A stretch of 64,000 bases of DNA from Comamonas testosteroni (lineage in GTDB: Bacteria > Pseudomonadota > Gammaproteobacteria > Burkholderiales > Burkholderiaceae_C): NCBI RefSeq assembly GCF_014076415.1, contig NZ_CP043568.1, forward strand, positions 1,798,001 through 1,862,000. The letters are read 5' to 3'. The notes under the pieces are model-generated. The model saw only the letters and a program-made list of their open reading frames with translations, had not been told where the DNA came from and made no database searches. This document shows positions 1 through 8,546 of this stretch, piece after piece. Made by a program: the position numbers and the translations under genes. Each line of letters begins with the position of its first letter. The stretch's first letter is position 1.

Positions 1-1
1 G

Positions 2-106
2 GAAGCCGTGCTGGACATCCTGCCGCAGCCTCAACAGGCCGCCTTCTCCAAGGAGGACGGCGAAGCCGTTATTGACTCGAAAGGAAACCGAATTGGCAAG
101 CTCTGA
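2..106 (+). CDS. arsC: arsenate reductase ArsC, C-terminal end only
   Basis: The window opens inside a reading frame that ends at the TGA at 104-106. The last 34 residues include [25 protein letters not shown] sequence around a central FSKEDGE, which matches the end of the glutaredoxin-coupled ArsC family. Those enzymes reduce arsenate to arsenite in the cytoplasm for export. The catalytic cysteine lies upstream of the window and cannot be checked. The 3' end overlaps the start of arsH, as expected of an ars operon. The identification rests on a short tail plus context. Confidence 0.75.
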   Translation, partial: EAVLDILPQPQQAAFSKEDGEAVIDSKGNRIGKL

Positions 107-809
107 TCTACCGAACCTCGACGAACAAGCCTTTGAAAAACCCATCCTGGAAGGCCTGTTGCCTGCACAGCGTGCGACGCACGCGCCGCGCATTCTGCTG
201 CTGTATGGCTCGGTTCGCGACCGCTCCTATAGCCGGCTGCTGACCGAAGAGGCGGCGCGACTGCTGCGCAAGATGGGGGCAGAGACCAGGATTTTCGATC
301 CGCGTGGCCTGCCGCAACCCGATGGTGCCCCTGACGATCACCCGAAGGTCAGGGAGCTGCGCGAGCTGGCCCAGTGGGCGGAGGGTATGGTGTGGACCTC
401 TCCGGAGCGTCACGGTGCCATGACCAGCGTTCTCAAAGCGCAGATTGACTGGATTCCTTTGTCTGTCGGAGCTGTGCGGCCGACACAAGGCAAGACACTC
501 GCAGTGATGCAAGTCTCGGGGGGCTCGCAGTCCTTCAATGCGGTCAACCAGATGCGCGTACTGGGCCGCTGGATGCGCATGATCACCATCCCCAATCAGT
601 CGTCCGTTGCCAAGGCATTTGCCGAGTTCGACGAGGCTGGCCGGATGAAGCCATCTTCGTATTACGAGAGGGTGGTGGACGTGATGGAAGAGCTGGTCAA
701 GTTCACGCTGCTGACGCGAGACTGTTCGGACTACCTGGTGGATCGCTACAGCGAGCGCCGTGAAAGCGCCGAAGAACTGTCCAAACGGGTCAATCAACGC
801 AGCATTTAA
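93..809 (+). CDS. arsH: organoarsenical-oxidizing flavoprotein ArsH
   Basis: ArsH proteins are NADPH-dependent FMN reductases that oxidise trivalent organoarsenicals and confer resistance to them. The sequence shows the flavodoxin-like [14 protein letters not shown] phosphate-binding loop, [28 protein letters not shown] and a C-terminal KRVNQRSI tail, all characteristic of the family, at the usual length of about 235-245 residues. I place the start at the TTG at 93, which follows AAGGA at 80-84. An in-frame TTG at 72 would add seven residues. Either start overlaps the end of arsC, so the two genes are translationally coupled. arsO follows 65 bp downstream. Confidence 0.92.
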   Translation: MASSDLPNLDEQAFEKPILEGLLPAQRATHAPRILLLYGSVRDRSYSRLLTEEAARLLRKMGAETRIFDPRGLPQPDGAPDDHPKVRELRELAQWAEGMVWTSPERHGAMTSVLKAQIDWIPLSVGAVRPTQGKTLAVMQVSGGSQSFNAVNQMRVLGRWMRMITIPNQSSVAKAFAEFDEAGRMKPSSYYERVVDVMEELVKFTLLTRDCSDYLVDRYSERRESAEELSKRVNQRSI

Positions 810-874
810 GCGATCCACAAAGCACTTATTGCTAGTGCAGGGGCTGCGGAAGTGGCGGTGATAGGAAGTAATCC

Positions 875-1927
875 ATGTCTTTCCATGACGTCATCATTGT
901 TGGAGCGGGTCAGGCAGGCCTATCGGTGGCGTATTTCCTGCGCCGAACCAATCTGTCTGTGTTAGTGCTGGATGCCGAGGACGCTGGTGGTGGAGCCTGG
1001 CAGCATGGATGGGATTCGCTGAGGCTTTTTTCTCCCGCCTCGTGGAGTTCCATCGCGGGATGGCCGATGCCTGCCTCAGGTGAGCAGTATCCAGGTCGTG
1101 ACCATGTGGTCGACTATCTTCGCAAGTACGAAAAACGCTATGAACTCAAGATCGAGAGGCCGGTTCGTGTTACGGGTATTGAAACCACTGAGCAAGGTTT
1201 CCAGGTCAATGCTCGAGCGAGAACCTGGCATTCGCGTGCAGTTGTATTGGCCACGGGAACATGGCGAAATCCCTTTGTCCCCAACGCTGAGGATTTGACG
1301 TCCTTCAAGGGACAACAGTTGCACTCGGCTCAGTACGTGTCTCCTGAACCGTTCAAAGGCAAGAGGGTGATGGTGGTCGGTGGAGGAAACTCCGGCGCTC
1401 AGATCCTGGCGGAGGTCTCGCATGTCGCGGAGTCCACGACCTGGGTCACGTTGGAGCCACCGGCCTTTCTACCGGATGAGGTCGATGGGCGAGTGCTTTT
1501 CGAGAGGGCCACCGCACGCTGGCAGGCCCTGCAGGAGGGTAAAGATCCAGAGAACCTGCCAGGTGGCTTTGGCGATATCGTGATGGTCCCCCCTGTCCTT
1601 GATGCACGCCAGCGCGGCGTGCTGCATTCTGTCGGCTCATTTGAGAAGCTCACGGCGGACGGGGCTCAATGGGGCGACGGAAGTACCAAGTCCTTCGACG
1701 CGATCATTTGGTGTACAGGCTTCAGGCCAGCGTTGCAGCCTCTGGAGACTCTTGGCGTTGTCAACGAATTCAGAGTCGCGGTAGATGGCACACAGGTGCG
1801 TGGAGTCCCTGGTTTATGGCTGGTAGGCTATGGAGAGTGGACGGGGCCAGCGTCTGCGACGCTCATTGGAGTCATGCGCACAGCTCGTAGCACAGCAAGC
1901 GAAATTGCTCAGTACCTATCCGATTGA
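875..1927 (+). CDS. arsO: ArsO-type flavin-dependent monooxygenase
   Basis: A 350-residue FAD/NAD(P)H-binding monooxygenase. An N-terminal GAGQAG Rossmann motif (about residues 10-15) binds FAD, a second VVGGGNSG motif near residue 170 binds NAD(P)H, and a late WCTGFRP segment closes the FAD site. The sequence reads like the ArsO proteins that sit in arsenic operons. Their substrate is not well established, and the arsenic role comes from context. It lies directly after arsH on the same strand, so it is probably cotranscribed. The ATG at 875 is preceded by TAGGAAG at 862-868. A general Baeyer-Villiger or thioredoxin-reductase-like oxidoreductase is the alternative. Confidence 0.82.
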   Translation: MSFHDVIIVGAGQAGLSVAYFLRRTNLSVLVLDAEDAGGGAWQHGWDSLRLFSPASWSSIAGWPMPASGEQYPGRDHVVDYLRKYEKRYELKIERPVRVTGIETTEQGFQVNARARTWHSRAVVLATGTWRNPFVPNAEDLTSFKGQQLHSAQYVSPEPFKGKRVMVVGGGNSGAQILAEVSHVAESTTWVTLEPPAFLPDEVDGRVLFERATARWQALQEGKDPENLPGGFGDIVMVPPVLDARQRGVLHSVGSFEKLTADGAQWGDGSTKSFDAIIWCTGFRPALQPLETLGVVNEFRVAVDGTQVRGVPGLWLVGYGEWTGPASATLIGVMRTARSTASEIAQYLSD

Positions 1928-1997
1928 ATGACCGCTGTCCCTGGATCTAAAGGTCTGCTGAGGGTCTACAGGGACTTAGATTTTGCCGAGGCTCGCG

Positions 1998-2515
1998 TCA
2001 AGCTTTACGCCAATCCCATGGCGCGATGGGTTCGGGATCTCGCCAAAGTCCAGCTTTTCGAGCCTTGGCCTCTTACTCTGCAAACTCATAGTGCCCGCGC
2101 TCCTGTGGTGACTGCTCTCGGGTGTAGGCGCGATACCACCAGGCCATCCCTTGCCTGATCATCGCCAAGCCGGCATCGAGCGTGTGCGGCCCGCTGGGGG
2201 CCGATGCAGGCGTCACCCAGACAGAGCACACCTGTCGCTGGTACCTGTCTGTCTTGGTGCAGCGCAGCCCAGCCTCTTTCTGGAAGGTTGGCTCGGCCAG
2301 CATTTGCCGGGCGCGATCCCGAACGGCTGCTTGCGCTCAGGGGCGTCGATGCCCTGCAGTCTCACCTTGACCTGTTCGTATTTCCCTGGCTCGCCGCATC
2401 GGGCTGTCAGGGCGTCACCGTCGAAGATGCCGACAACCAGGCAGATGAGGGCTGAGGCGAGCATGAGGCAAAGGTGGAGAGGGTTGTTATCCAGTGCATA
2501 ATACCGACCGGTCAT
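1998..2515 (-). pseudogene. thermonuclease (SNase)-like protein, frameshifted and interrupted
   Basis: Two minus-strand frames together spell one staphylococcal-nuclease-like protein. The first half carries VVGIFDGDALTAR and VRLQGIDAPERKQPFG, matching the substrate loop and catalytic core. The second half continues in another frame with KTDRYQRQV, GMAWWYRAYTREQSPQERG and, after a stop, KAGLWRDPEPIAPWDWRK. Joining the halves requires restoring one base in the CCC run at 2318-2320. The in-frame TAA at 2073-2075 sits where a Gln codon (one base different) would fit. Two disabling changes argue for decay rather than one sequencing error. The start at 2515 is uncertain, and a Met further in would make a better signal peptide. 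Confidence 0.82.
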
Positions 2516-2535
2516 ATCGAACGAGGAATGGCCGA

Positions 2536-2551
2536 TGCGGAGCGCTCCGCA
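2536..2551. repeat. 16-bp perfect palindrome upstream of tRNA-Arg
   Basis: TGCGGAGCGCTCCGCA reads the same on both strands. It lies between the decayed nuclease gene and the tRNA, about 47 bp before the tRNA. No T-run follows, so it is not an obvious terminator. Its function is unknown; it could be a protein-binding site or a chance palindrome. Confidence 0.5.
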
Positions 2552-2597
2552 AATCTAGGTTGTGGCTATACCGAAAAAACCTAGTGAAATCAATCAT

Positions 2598-2674
2598 CTG
2601 CCCGTAGCTCAGTTGGATAGAGCAACAGCCTTCTAAGCTGTGGGTCACAGGTTCGATCCCTGTCGGGCAGGCCA
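2598..2674 (+). tRNA. tRNA-Arg (anticodon UCU)
   Basis: A 77-nt cloverleaf with a 7-bp acceptor stem (CTGCCCG at 2598-2604 with CGGGCAG at 2664-2670), a D-arm region GCTCAGTTGGATAGAGC, an anticodon stem ACAGC/GCTGT around the loop CTTCTAA, a T-arm with GTTCGATCC and an encoded CCA. The anticodon TCT at 2632-2634 reads AGA, a rare arginine codon in a G+C-rich genome. Confidence 0.97.
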
Positions 2675-2683
2675 AGCGAAGAA

Positions 2684-2720
2684 AAAAGCCCATTCGTGCA
2701 ATTGCATGAATGGGCTTTTT
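2684..2720. terminator. bidirectional rho-independent terminator
   Basis: The inverted repeat AAAAAGCCCATTC / GAATGGGCTTTTT encloses a small inner TGCA...TGCA pairing. It has T-runs on both strands, so it can stop the tRNA-Arg transcript and the convergent minus-strand gene that ends at 2784. Confidence 0.88.
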
Positions 2721-2783
2721 GTTTCTGCATCAACAGTGTGCCGCAGAGTGCATTTAAGGCTCTGCGATCTTGCCTCTATATTT

Positions 2784-4520
2784 TCAATCCATCTCTTCTT
2801 CAAAAACGACCGATGGTGCGGCGACGACGCGTGCAATGTCCGTAGGGGCAGTAATCAGGCTTTTGCTTACATAGCTGAAGGGTGTGTCAGGCTCAAGGGC
2901 TGCAGTCGCCAAATGCGCTTTTGCCTGGTTGAGGGTGATGTAGTAGCTGCCCATCGGCGCTTCAATGGCGCCACGCGTCAGCACAGGGGTGTTGCTGCCG
3001 GTACGGGATGGGGTGTAGTTTTCTGCCAGCATCTGACCAGATTCTGCAATCTGCATGACTTGCACTCCCTGCAGGCGCAAACGGTCGACGGCTCGCCCGG
3101 AGTCAGCCGACAGCCAGTAACCGCATGGGCGGGGGCGGCTTTGTTCGGGCTTTATGTTCAGCGATGAGTTCCAGTCTACACGGGCTTCGATTTCCTGTCC
3201 GGATTCGGCCTGCAGCATGCGGATGGTGCGCTGCTCAGGTGTTTGTTTGGCCTGGATGGTCAGGGTGTTGCGGCAAGCGAGCGCGGAAATGTCGCGTGAC
3301 ACAAAGGATTCGACCTGCTTCAGGTTTTTTGATTTCTCGGCCGTGGCTCGCAGTGCTGCCGTTGCCGCAGTGACCAGGCTGTGCACGCGGCGCTGAATGT
3401 GCAGGCGCCCCAGATCGGAGCCGCGGCTGGCTATCAGCAGAGCGACAGAGTTTTTGAGGCTGCTGGTGTTGGCCAGAGTGTCGGCAGCCAAACCGGCCAT
3501 GGACATTGATTTGTCCTCAGGCTGAGCACTGGGCTGGAAAAACCATTCATTGCTGAGCTCTGCCTGCTTGAGCGCATTGCGTATGGGTTGACTGAACCAC
3601 TCTCGCGCTGCCTTGTTGACAAATTCGTGTGCATTGGCCGTGGCAGCGGGTTGCATTAGCACGTCGTAGCGCTGCACGGCCTGAAATTTCAGCAGCAACG
3701 TGCCAGCTGCTGCAAATTCACGTAGATCAATCACAGCTGCAGGCCGGTAGTTACGGGTCAGGCGGGCGAGGGCCTGTGCTTCCGGAGTGCTCAACAGCAG
3801 ATGATCGTGAACGAGGTCTGTGCCGTCTGCTGTGACGTGGCTGGCCGTGCCTGCCGCATCAGGATTGGCCCGGGGTACGATGATGATATTGGTCTGCTGC
3901 AGCAAGGGCGCCAGCAGGCCGCCCTGGCTCAGTTCACGAGCGACGACCAACAGGGCCTCAGTGCTGGCAGGTTCGTCGCCACGTTGGCCGCCGACCAAGA
4001 GCACGGTGGGTTTGCCGCTGCTGTTGATGGTTGTTGCCTGGGTGTTCTGGCCCTGAGTCGCAATAAGCGCTTGAATCGGCAGTCCTCTTTGAGAGGTGCC
4101 GATAGTAATGATGGACAGTTGCGAGCCGTTACCGGCCTTGCTGCTCACTGATTGCAACCACGTAGAAATTTCTGTCTGCGTGCTGAAATGCTGTCGCCCA
4201 TTGCCCAGACCTGGAGTGTCATAAAGAGTGGTGGGGTCGGTAAAGCGAGACTCGATGGCCGGGTTATAGGGCAGGGCCGTCAGCTGTGGCGTAGGGTCAA
4301 CCGCCTGGCTGATCACCGAAGGGGCAGCAGGAGAGCTTGCTGCGGAGGGGGCTGGGGCCGTTGCAGGGCCTGACATGCCAGCCCAGGGCGGCAGTTGCAC
4401 ATTTGCACAGGCCGTCAACAGCACTGCCGAGCCCACTGTCGTCAGCTTGAGCATGCTTTGGGTCCAGACGGACTGCGTGCGCTTGGCATGAGAGAAAACA
4501 GGCTTGGTAAGAAATGTCAT
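2784..4520 (-). CDS. M14 carboxypeptidase-like lipoprotein, predicted catalytically inactive
   Basis: The fold signature of zinc carboxypeptidases is visible: PTVLLVGGQRGDEPAS, IVPRANPDAAGT, YRPAAVIDLREF and SVALLIASRGSDLGR. Family members normally have His in the first motif (HGxE), His in the D-x-H-E segment and Glu in the late LLIExRG segment. Here those positions are Arg180, Arg267 and Ala364 (numbered from the ATG at 4520), while Glu183 is kept. The zinc site and the general base therefore appear lost. A lipobox-like LLTAC at Cys38 suggests anchoring in an envelope membrane. The start at 4520 has no clear ribosome binding site, and an ATG at 4454 gives a shorter, more typical lipoprotein signal. 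It probably binds peptide or peptidoglycan, or is a scaffold; this is inference. Confidence 0.75.
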   Translation of the reverse strand: MTFLTKPVFSHAKRTQSVWTQSMLKLTTVGSAVLLTACANVQLPPWAGMSGPATAPAPSAASSPAAPSVISQAVDPTPQLTALPYNPAIESRFTDPTTLYDTPGLGNGRQHFSTQTEISTWLQSVSSKAGNGSQLSIITIGTSQRGLPIQALIATQGQNTQATTINSSGKPTVLLVGGQRGDEPASTEALLVVARELSQGGLLAPLLQQTNIIIVPRANPDAAGTASHVTADGTDLVHDHLLLSTPEAQALARLTRNYRPAAVIDLREFAAAGTLLLKFQAVQRYDVLMQPAATANAHEFVNKAAREWFSQPIRNALKQAELSNEWFFQPSAQPEDKSMSMAGLAADTLANTSSLKNSVALLIASRGSDLGRLHIQRRVHSLVTAATAALRATAEKSKNLKQVESFVSRDISALACRNTLTIQAKQTPEQRTIRMLQAESGQEIEARVDWNSSLNIKPEQSRPRPCGYWLSADSGRAVDRLRLQGVQVMQIAESGQMLAENYTPSRTGSNTPVLTRGAIEAPMGSYYITLNQAKAHLATAALEPDTPFSYVSKSLITAPTDIARVVAAPSVVFEEEMD

Positions 4521-4733
4521 AAGTTCAACGCAGATAAAAAGAACATGCCAAGAGCGAAAGCCCAAGCTTCGCACATCTGGAACCCATATTAGGTCGGCTG
4601 GCTTGCGGTCGGCTGTCAGCGCGCAGCGATGCTGCAGCTGGAAAAAACAGAAGGGCTGCAATATTGGAGATTGCAGCCCTTCAGGAGTTTGGGTTGAAGG
4701 TGATTTCACACCTTCAACCATAGACGCAGCGGA

Positions 4734-6572
4734 TTAACGGCCGTAACCGCCGCCAAAGCCTCCACGGTTGCCGCCGCGATTGCCTCCGCCAAAGCCACCA
4801 CGACCGCCGCCAAAGCCACCACGGCGGCCACGGTCAGCCATGCTGTCCACGCTGGTGCGCATGGGGTCGGGCTGGCCACCACCGTTGCTGCCGCGCGCGC
4901 CGTTGTGGCGGGCGTGGCCTTGCTGTGTACCCAGGTGCGCATCGGCACGGGGGGGTTGATCGTCGTAGCGATTGCCGCGCTCGCGATCACCGAACTGGCG
5001 GGCACCGCCGCGCTTGGGGGCTCGCTGTTGATCGCTATTGCCTTGCGGGCGTGGAGCGCGGTCGCTTTGGCCGAACGAGTTACTGCGCTCGCCTTGGCGC
5101 TCGGTGCTGCGATCGGGGTTGCGTTCGCTACGTTCCACCGCTTGCTGGCCCTGGCCGCGCTGGCTGTTGACGCGGCTGTTGCTGCGGGGCTTGTGCTGGC
5201 GTGCGGGGCGTTGCTGTGCTTCACCTTCTGCTTCGCCTTGCTGGGCATCTGCAGCAGGACGGCGACCACCGCGGCCGCCATTGGGCGTCTTGTTGGAGCG
5301 GATACGCTCCATCATTTCCTGGCGGGCCGCCTTGGCAGCTGCCTGCATCACATCGCGGCTGGGGGGCTTGCCAGCGCCACCCCACAGCGTCTGTCGGCCC
5401 ATGGCGATGGGCTCGGCGATTTCGCCTTCCTCAGGACCAAAGCCTTCGATGGGCTGCACCGGAATCTCCTGCTTGGTAAAGCGTTCGATATCCATCATGA
5501 AGCCTTCTTCGTCCATGCAGACCAGGCTGACTGCGTTGCCTTCGCGGCCGGCGCGGCCGGTTCGGCCGATACGGTGCACATAGTCTTCCGAGATATTGGG
5601 GATCTCGTAGTTCACCACGTTGGGCAGCTCGTCAATGTCGATGCCGCGTGCCGCGATATCTGTTGCCACCAGCGCGCGCAGCTCGCCCGTTTTGAAGCCT
5701 TCCAGGGCTTGGGTACGGGCGCTCTGGCTCTTGTTGCCGTGCAAAGCCATGGCGGAAACGCCGTTCTTGGTCAGGTACTCGGCCACATTGTTGGCACCAA
5801 ACTTGGTGCGGGTGAACACCAGCACCTGACTCCAGTTGTTTTCCTGGATGATGTGCAGCAGCACCTGCTTTTTCTTGCCACGCCCCACGGGGTGGATGAC
5901 CTGCTTGATACGCTGGACGGTGGTGTTGCGCGGTGTGACCTGGATGGATTGGGGGTTGCGCAGCAGGCCATTGGCCAGCTCGCGAATTTCATCGCTGAAG
6001 GTGGCAGAGAACAGCAGGCTTTGCTTGTCCTTGGGCACCAGAGCCAGAACCTTCTTGACGTCATGGATGAAGCCCATGTCCAGCATGCGGTCGGCCTCGT
6101 CCAGGATCAGCATCTCGACGGTGGACAGGTCCATGAAGCCTTGACCGGCCAGGTCCAGCAGACGACCGGGCGTGGCAACCAGGACGTCGACGCCCTTCTC
6201 GATGCGGGCGATCTGTGGCTTCATACCGACACCGCCAAAAATCACGGTGGAGGTAATGTCCAGATATTTGGCATAGCTGCGCAGGTTTTCTTCCACCTGG
6301 GCCGCCAGTTCGCGGGTAGGGGTCAGCACCAGCGTGCGGATGCCCTTGCCGCCAAACTTGTTCTTGGGTGCTGTGCCGCTTGCCAGGCGCTGCAGCATGG
6401 GCAGCGTGAAGGCGGCTGTCTTGCCGGTGCCGGTCTGAGCGCCAGCCAGCAGGTCGTGCCCGGCAAGAACCAGAGGAATTGCCTGTGCCTGAATGGGAGT
6501 CGGGCTTTCATAACCCTGTTCTTTTACGGCCTTCAGAATGGCGGGTGCCAGATTCAGTTCTTCAAATGTCAT
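4734..6572 (-). CDS. rhlE: DEAD-box RNA helicase RhlE
   Basis: An ATP-dependent RNA helicase of about 612 residues. All core motifs are present in order: Q motif region (YESPTPIQAQAIP), AQTGTGKT, PTRELAAQ, DEADRMLDMG, SATFS, ARGIDI and HRIGRTGRAG. The N-terminus MTFEELNLAP and the core order fit RhlE. The last 200 or so residues are low-complexity and rich in Arg, Gly, Gln and Asn, ending in repeated GGFGGG and GGNRGG units; such tails bind RNA. RhlE-type helicases act in ribosome assembly and RNA turnover, often in the cold. I chose the ATG at 6572 over the upstream TTG at 6590 because the family starts at MTFEEL. Confidence 0.93.
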   Translation of the reverse strand: MTFEELNLAPAILKAVKEQGYESPTPIQAQAIPLVLAGHDLLAGAQTGTGKTAAFTLPMLQRLASGTAPKNKFGGKGIRTLVLTPTRELAAQVEENLRSYAKYLDITSTVIFGGVGMKPQIARIEKGVDVLVATPGRLLDLAGQGFMDLSTVEMLILDEADRMLDMGFIHDVKKVLALVPKDKQSLLFSATFSDEIRELANGLLRNPQSIQVTPRNTTVQRIKQVIHPVGRGKKKQVLLHIIQENNWSQVLVFTRTKFGANNVAEYLTKNGVSAMALHGNKSQSARTQALEGFKTGELRALVATDIAARGIDIDELPNVVNYEIPNISEDYVHRIGRTGRAGREGNAVSLVCMDEEGFMMDIERFTKQEIPVQPIEGFGPEEGEIAEPIAMGRQTLWGGAGKPPSRDVMQAAAKAARQEMMERIRSNKTPNGGRGGRRPAADAQQGEAEGEAQQRPARQHKPRSNSRVNSQRGQGQQAVERSERNPDRSTERQGERSNSFGQSDRAPRPQGNSDQQRAPKRGGARQFGDRERGNRYDDQPPRADAHLGTQQGHARHNGARGSNGGGQPDPMRTSVDSMADRGRRGGFGGGRGGFGGGNRGGNRGGFGGGYGR

Positions 6573-6836
6573 TGTGATCAATTGCGCCAATCCTGGGCGC
6601 GGGGTATCAGCCTGTCATGGCACCCGTGGGGTGCCTGGCCAGTTGTAGGCAGATATAGTTTGCGTGTTGGGAGCTTGGAAACGCTTCCTTTGTCCCCAGC
6701 TGAAGTGCTGCTGCAGCAGGCAACTGGACGCCTGTTGCGAGGGGTATTGTCGCATGCACCGATAATCATGGTTTGATTGCCGTGTAAAGCGGCACACTTT
6801 TTTGCATAAATCCAAGTAACTCAAAGCAATTCGGAC

Positions 6837-8498
6837 ATGGCTCAATACGTTTTTTCGATGAATCAGCTGACCAAGACGGTGCCGCCCAAGCGCCAGATCT
6901 TGAAAGGCATTTCCCTGAGTTTCTTCCCCGGCGCCAAGATCGGCGTGCTGGGTCTGAACGGCTCGGGCAAGTCTTCGCTGTTGAAGATCATGGCCGGTGT
7001 GGACAAGGAGTATGAGGGCGAAGCCATCCCAATGCAGGGCCTGTCCATCGGCTACCTGCCCCAGGAGCCTCAGCTCAATCCCGAGCACACCGTGCGCCAG
7101 GCTGTGGAAGAAGCCATGGCCGAGGTGAACAATGCCAAGGCCCGCCTGGAAGAGGTTTACGCAGCTTACGCAGAAGAGGATGCGGACTTTGACGCCCTGG
7201 CTGCCGAGCAAGGTGAGCTGGAGGCCATCATCGCTGCTGCGGGTACGGACTCCGAGCATCAGCTGGAAATCGCTGCGGATGCGCTGCGCCTGCCGGCATG
7301 GGACGCTATCGTGGGTCAGCTCTCCGGTGGTGAGAAGCGCCGCGTTGCCCTGTGCAAGCTGCTGCTGTCCAAGCCTGACATGCTGCTGCTGGACGAGCCG
7401 ACCAACCACTTGGACGCCGAGTCCGTGGACTGGCTGGAGCAGTTCCTGCACCGCTTCAGCGGCACCGTGGTGGCCATTACCCACGATCGCTACTTCCTGG
7501 ACAATGCTGCGGAATGGATTCTGGAACTGGACCGTGGCCATGGCATCCCCTACAAGGGCAACTACTCCGACTGGCTGATCCAGAAGGGTAACCGCCTGGA
7601 AGCCGAGCAAAAGGGCGAAGAAGCCCGTGCCAAGGCCTTGAAGAAGGAACTGGAGTGGGTGCGCCAGAATGCCAAGGGTCGTCAGGCCAAGTCCAAGGCC
7701 CGTATTGCGCGCTTTGAAGAGCTGAGCGACTACGAATACCAGCAGCGCAATGAAACACAGGAAATCTTCATTCCTGTGGCCGAGCGACTGGGCTCCAAGG
7801 TCATCGAGTTCACCAATGTCTCCAAGTCCTTTGGCGACCGCATGCTGATCGACAACCTTTCGATGAACATTCCCGCTGGTGCCATCGTCGGCATCATCGG
7901 ACCGAATGGTGCAGGTAAGTCGACTCTGTTCAAGCTGATCGCGGGTAAGGAGCAGCCTGATTCAGGTACGGTGGACATCGGCCAGACTGTGAAGATGGCC
8001 TTTGTGGACCAGCACCGTGATGAACTGGCCAATGAAAAGACCGTGTGGGAAGACATCTCCGGCGGTTTGGACATGATCACCGTGGGCAAGTTCACGATGG
8101 CGTCGCGCGCTTACGCGGGCCGCTTCAACTTCAACGGCCAAGACCAGCAAAAGAAGGTCGGCAACCTCTCCGGTGGTGAGCGCGGTCGCCTGCACCTGGC
8201 CAAGACGCTGATTCAAGGCGGCAACGTGCTGCTGTTGGACGAGCCCTCCAATGACTTGGACGTGGAAACCCTGCGTGCGCTGGAAGACGCGCTGCTGGAA
8301 TATGCCGGTACCGTGATGGTCATCTCGCATGACCGCTGGTTCCTGGACCGTATTGCCACGCATATCCTGGCCGCCGAAGGCGATTCCCAGTGGGTATTCT
8401 TTGATGGCAACTACCAGGAGTACGAAGCCGATAAGAAGAAACGACTGGGTGAAGAAGGTGCTGCGCCCAAGCGTATGCGTTACAAGGCGTTGAAGTAA
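6837..8498 (+). CDS. ettA: energy-dependent translational throttle protein EttA (ABC-F)
   Basis: A 553-residue cytoplasmic ABC-F ATPase with two nucleotide-binding domains and no membrane segments. Walker A motifs are GLNGSGKSS (near residue 40) and GPNGAGKST (near residue 355). Signature motifs LSGGEKRR and LSGGERGR are each followed by LLLDEP. A charged linker between the domains (around residues 245-300) contacts the ribosomal P site in this family. EttA gates the first elongation steps according to ATP/ADP balance. The start MAQYVFSMNQLTKTVPPKR is the typical N-terminus. It stands alone, divergent from rhlE across about 260 bp. Confidence 0.95.
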   Translation: MAQYVFSMNQLTKTVPPKRQILKGISLSFFPGAKIGVLGLNGSGKSSLLKIMAGVDKEYEGEAIPMQGLSIGYLPQEPQLNPEHTVRQAVEEAMAEVNNAKARLEEVYAAYAEEDADFDALAAEQGELEAIIAAAGTDSEHQLEIAADALRLPAWDAIVGQLSGGEKRRVALCKLLLSKPDMLLLDEPTNHLDAESVDWLEQFLHRFSGTVVAITHDRYFLDNAAEWILELDRGHGIPYKGNYSDWLIQKGNRLEAEQKGEEARAKALKKELEWVRQNAKGRQAKSKARIARFEELSDYEYQQRNETQEIFIPVAERLGSKVIEFTNVSKSFGDRMLIDNLSMNIPAGAIVGIIGPNGAGKSTLFKLIAGKEQPDSGTVDIGQTVKMAFVDQHRDELANEKTVWEDISGGLDMITVGKFTMASRAYAGRFNFNGQDQQKKVGNLSGGERGRLHLAKTLIQGGNVLLLDEPSNDLDVETLRALEDALLEYAGTVMVISHDRWFLDRIATHILAAEGDSQWVFFDGNYQEYEADKKKRLGEEGAAPKRMRYKALK

Positions 8499-8546
8499 GC
8501 ATCAAAATGTCTCCGGCATTAGCTGGAGCGGGTATTCTTAGGGGCT

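Noticed and set aside
1928..2158. 76-codon plus-strand frame after arsO
   Set aside because: It lies antisense to the SNase-like pseudogene and has no family match or ribosome binding site.
4905..6776. 623-codon plus-strand frame opposite rhlE
   Set aside because: Antisense of a helicase gene with every motif in place; no similarity of its own.
8511..8527. Hairpin between ettA and the DUF1631 gene as terminator
   Set aside because: The CTCCGGC/GCTGGAG stem is short with a mismatch and no T-run follows.
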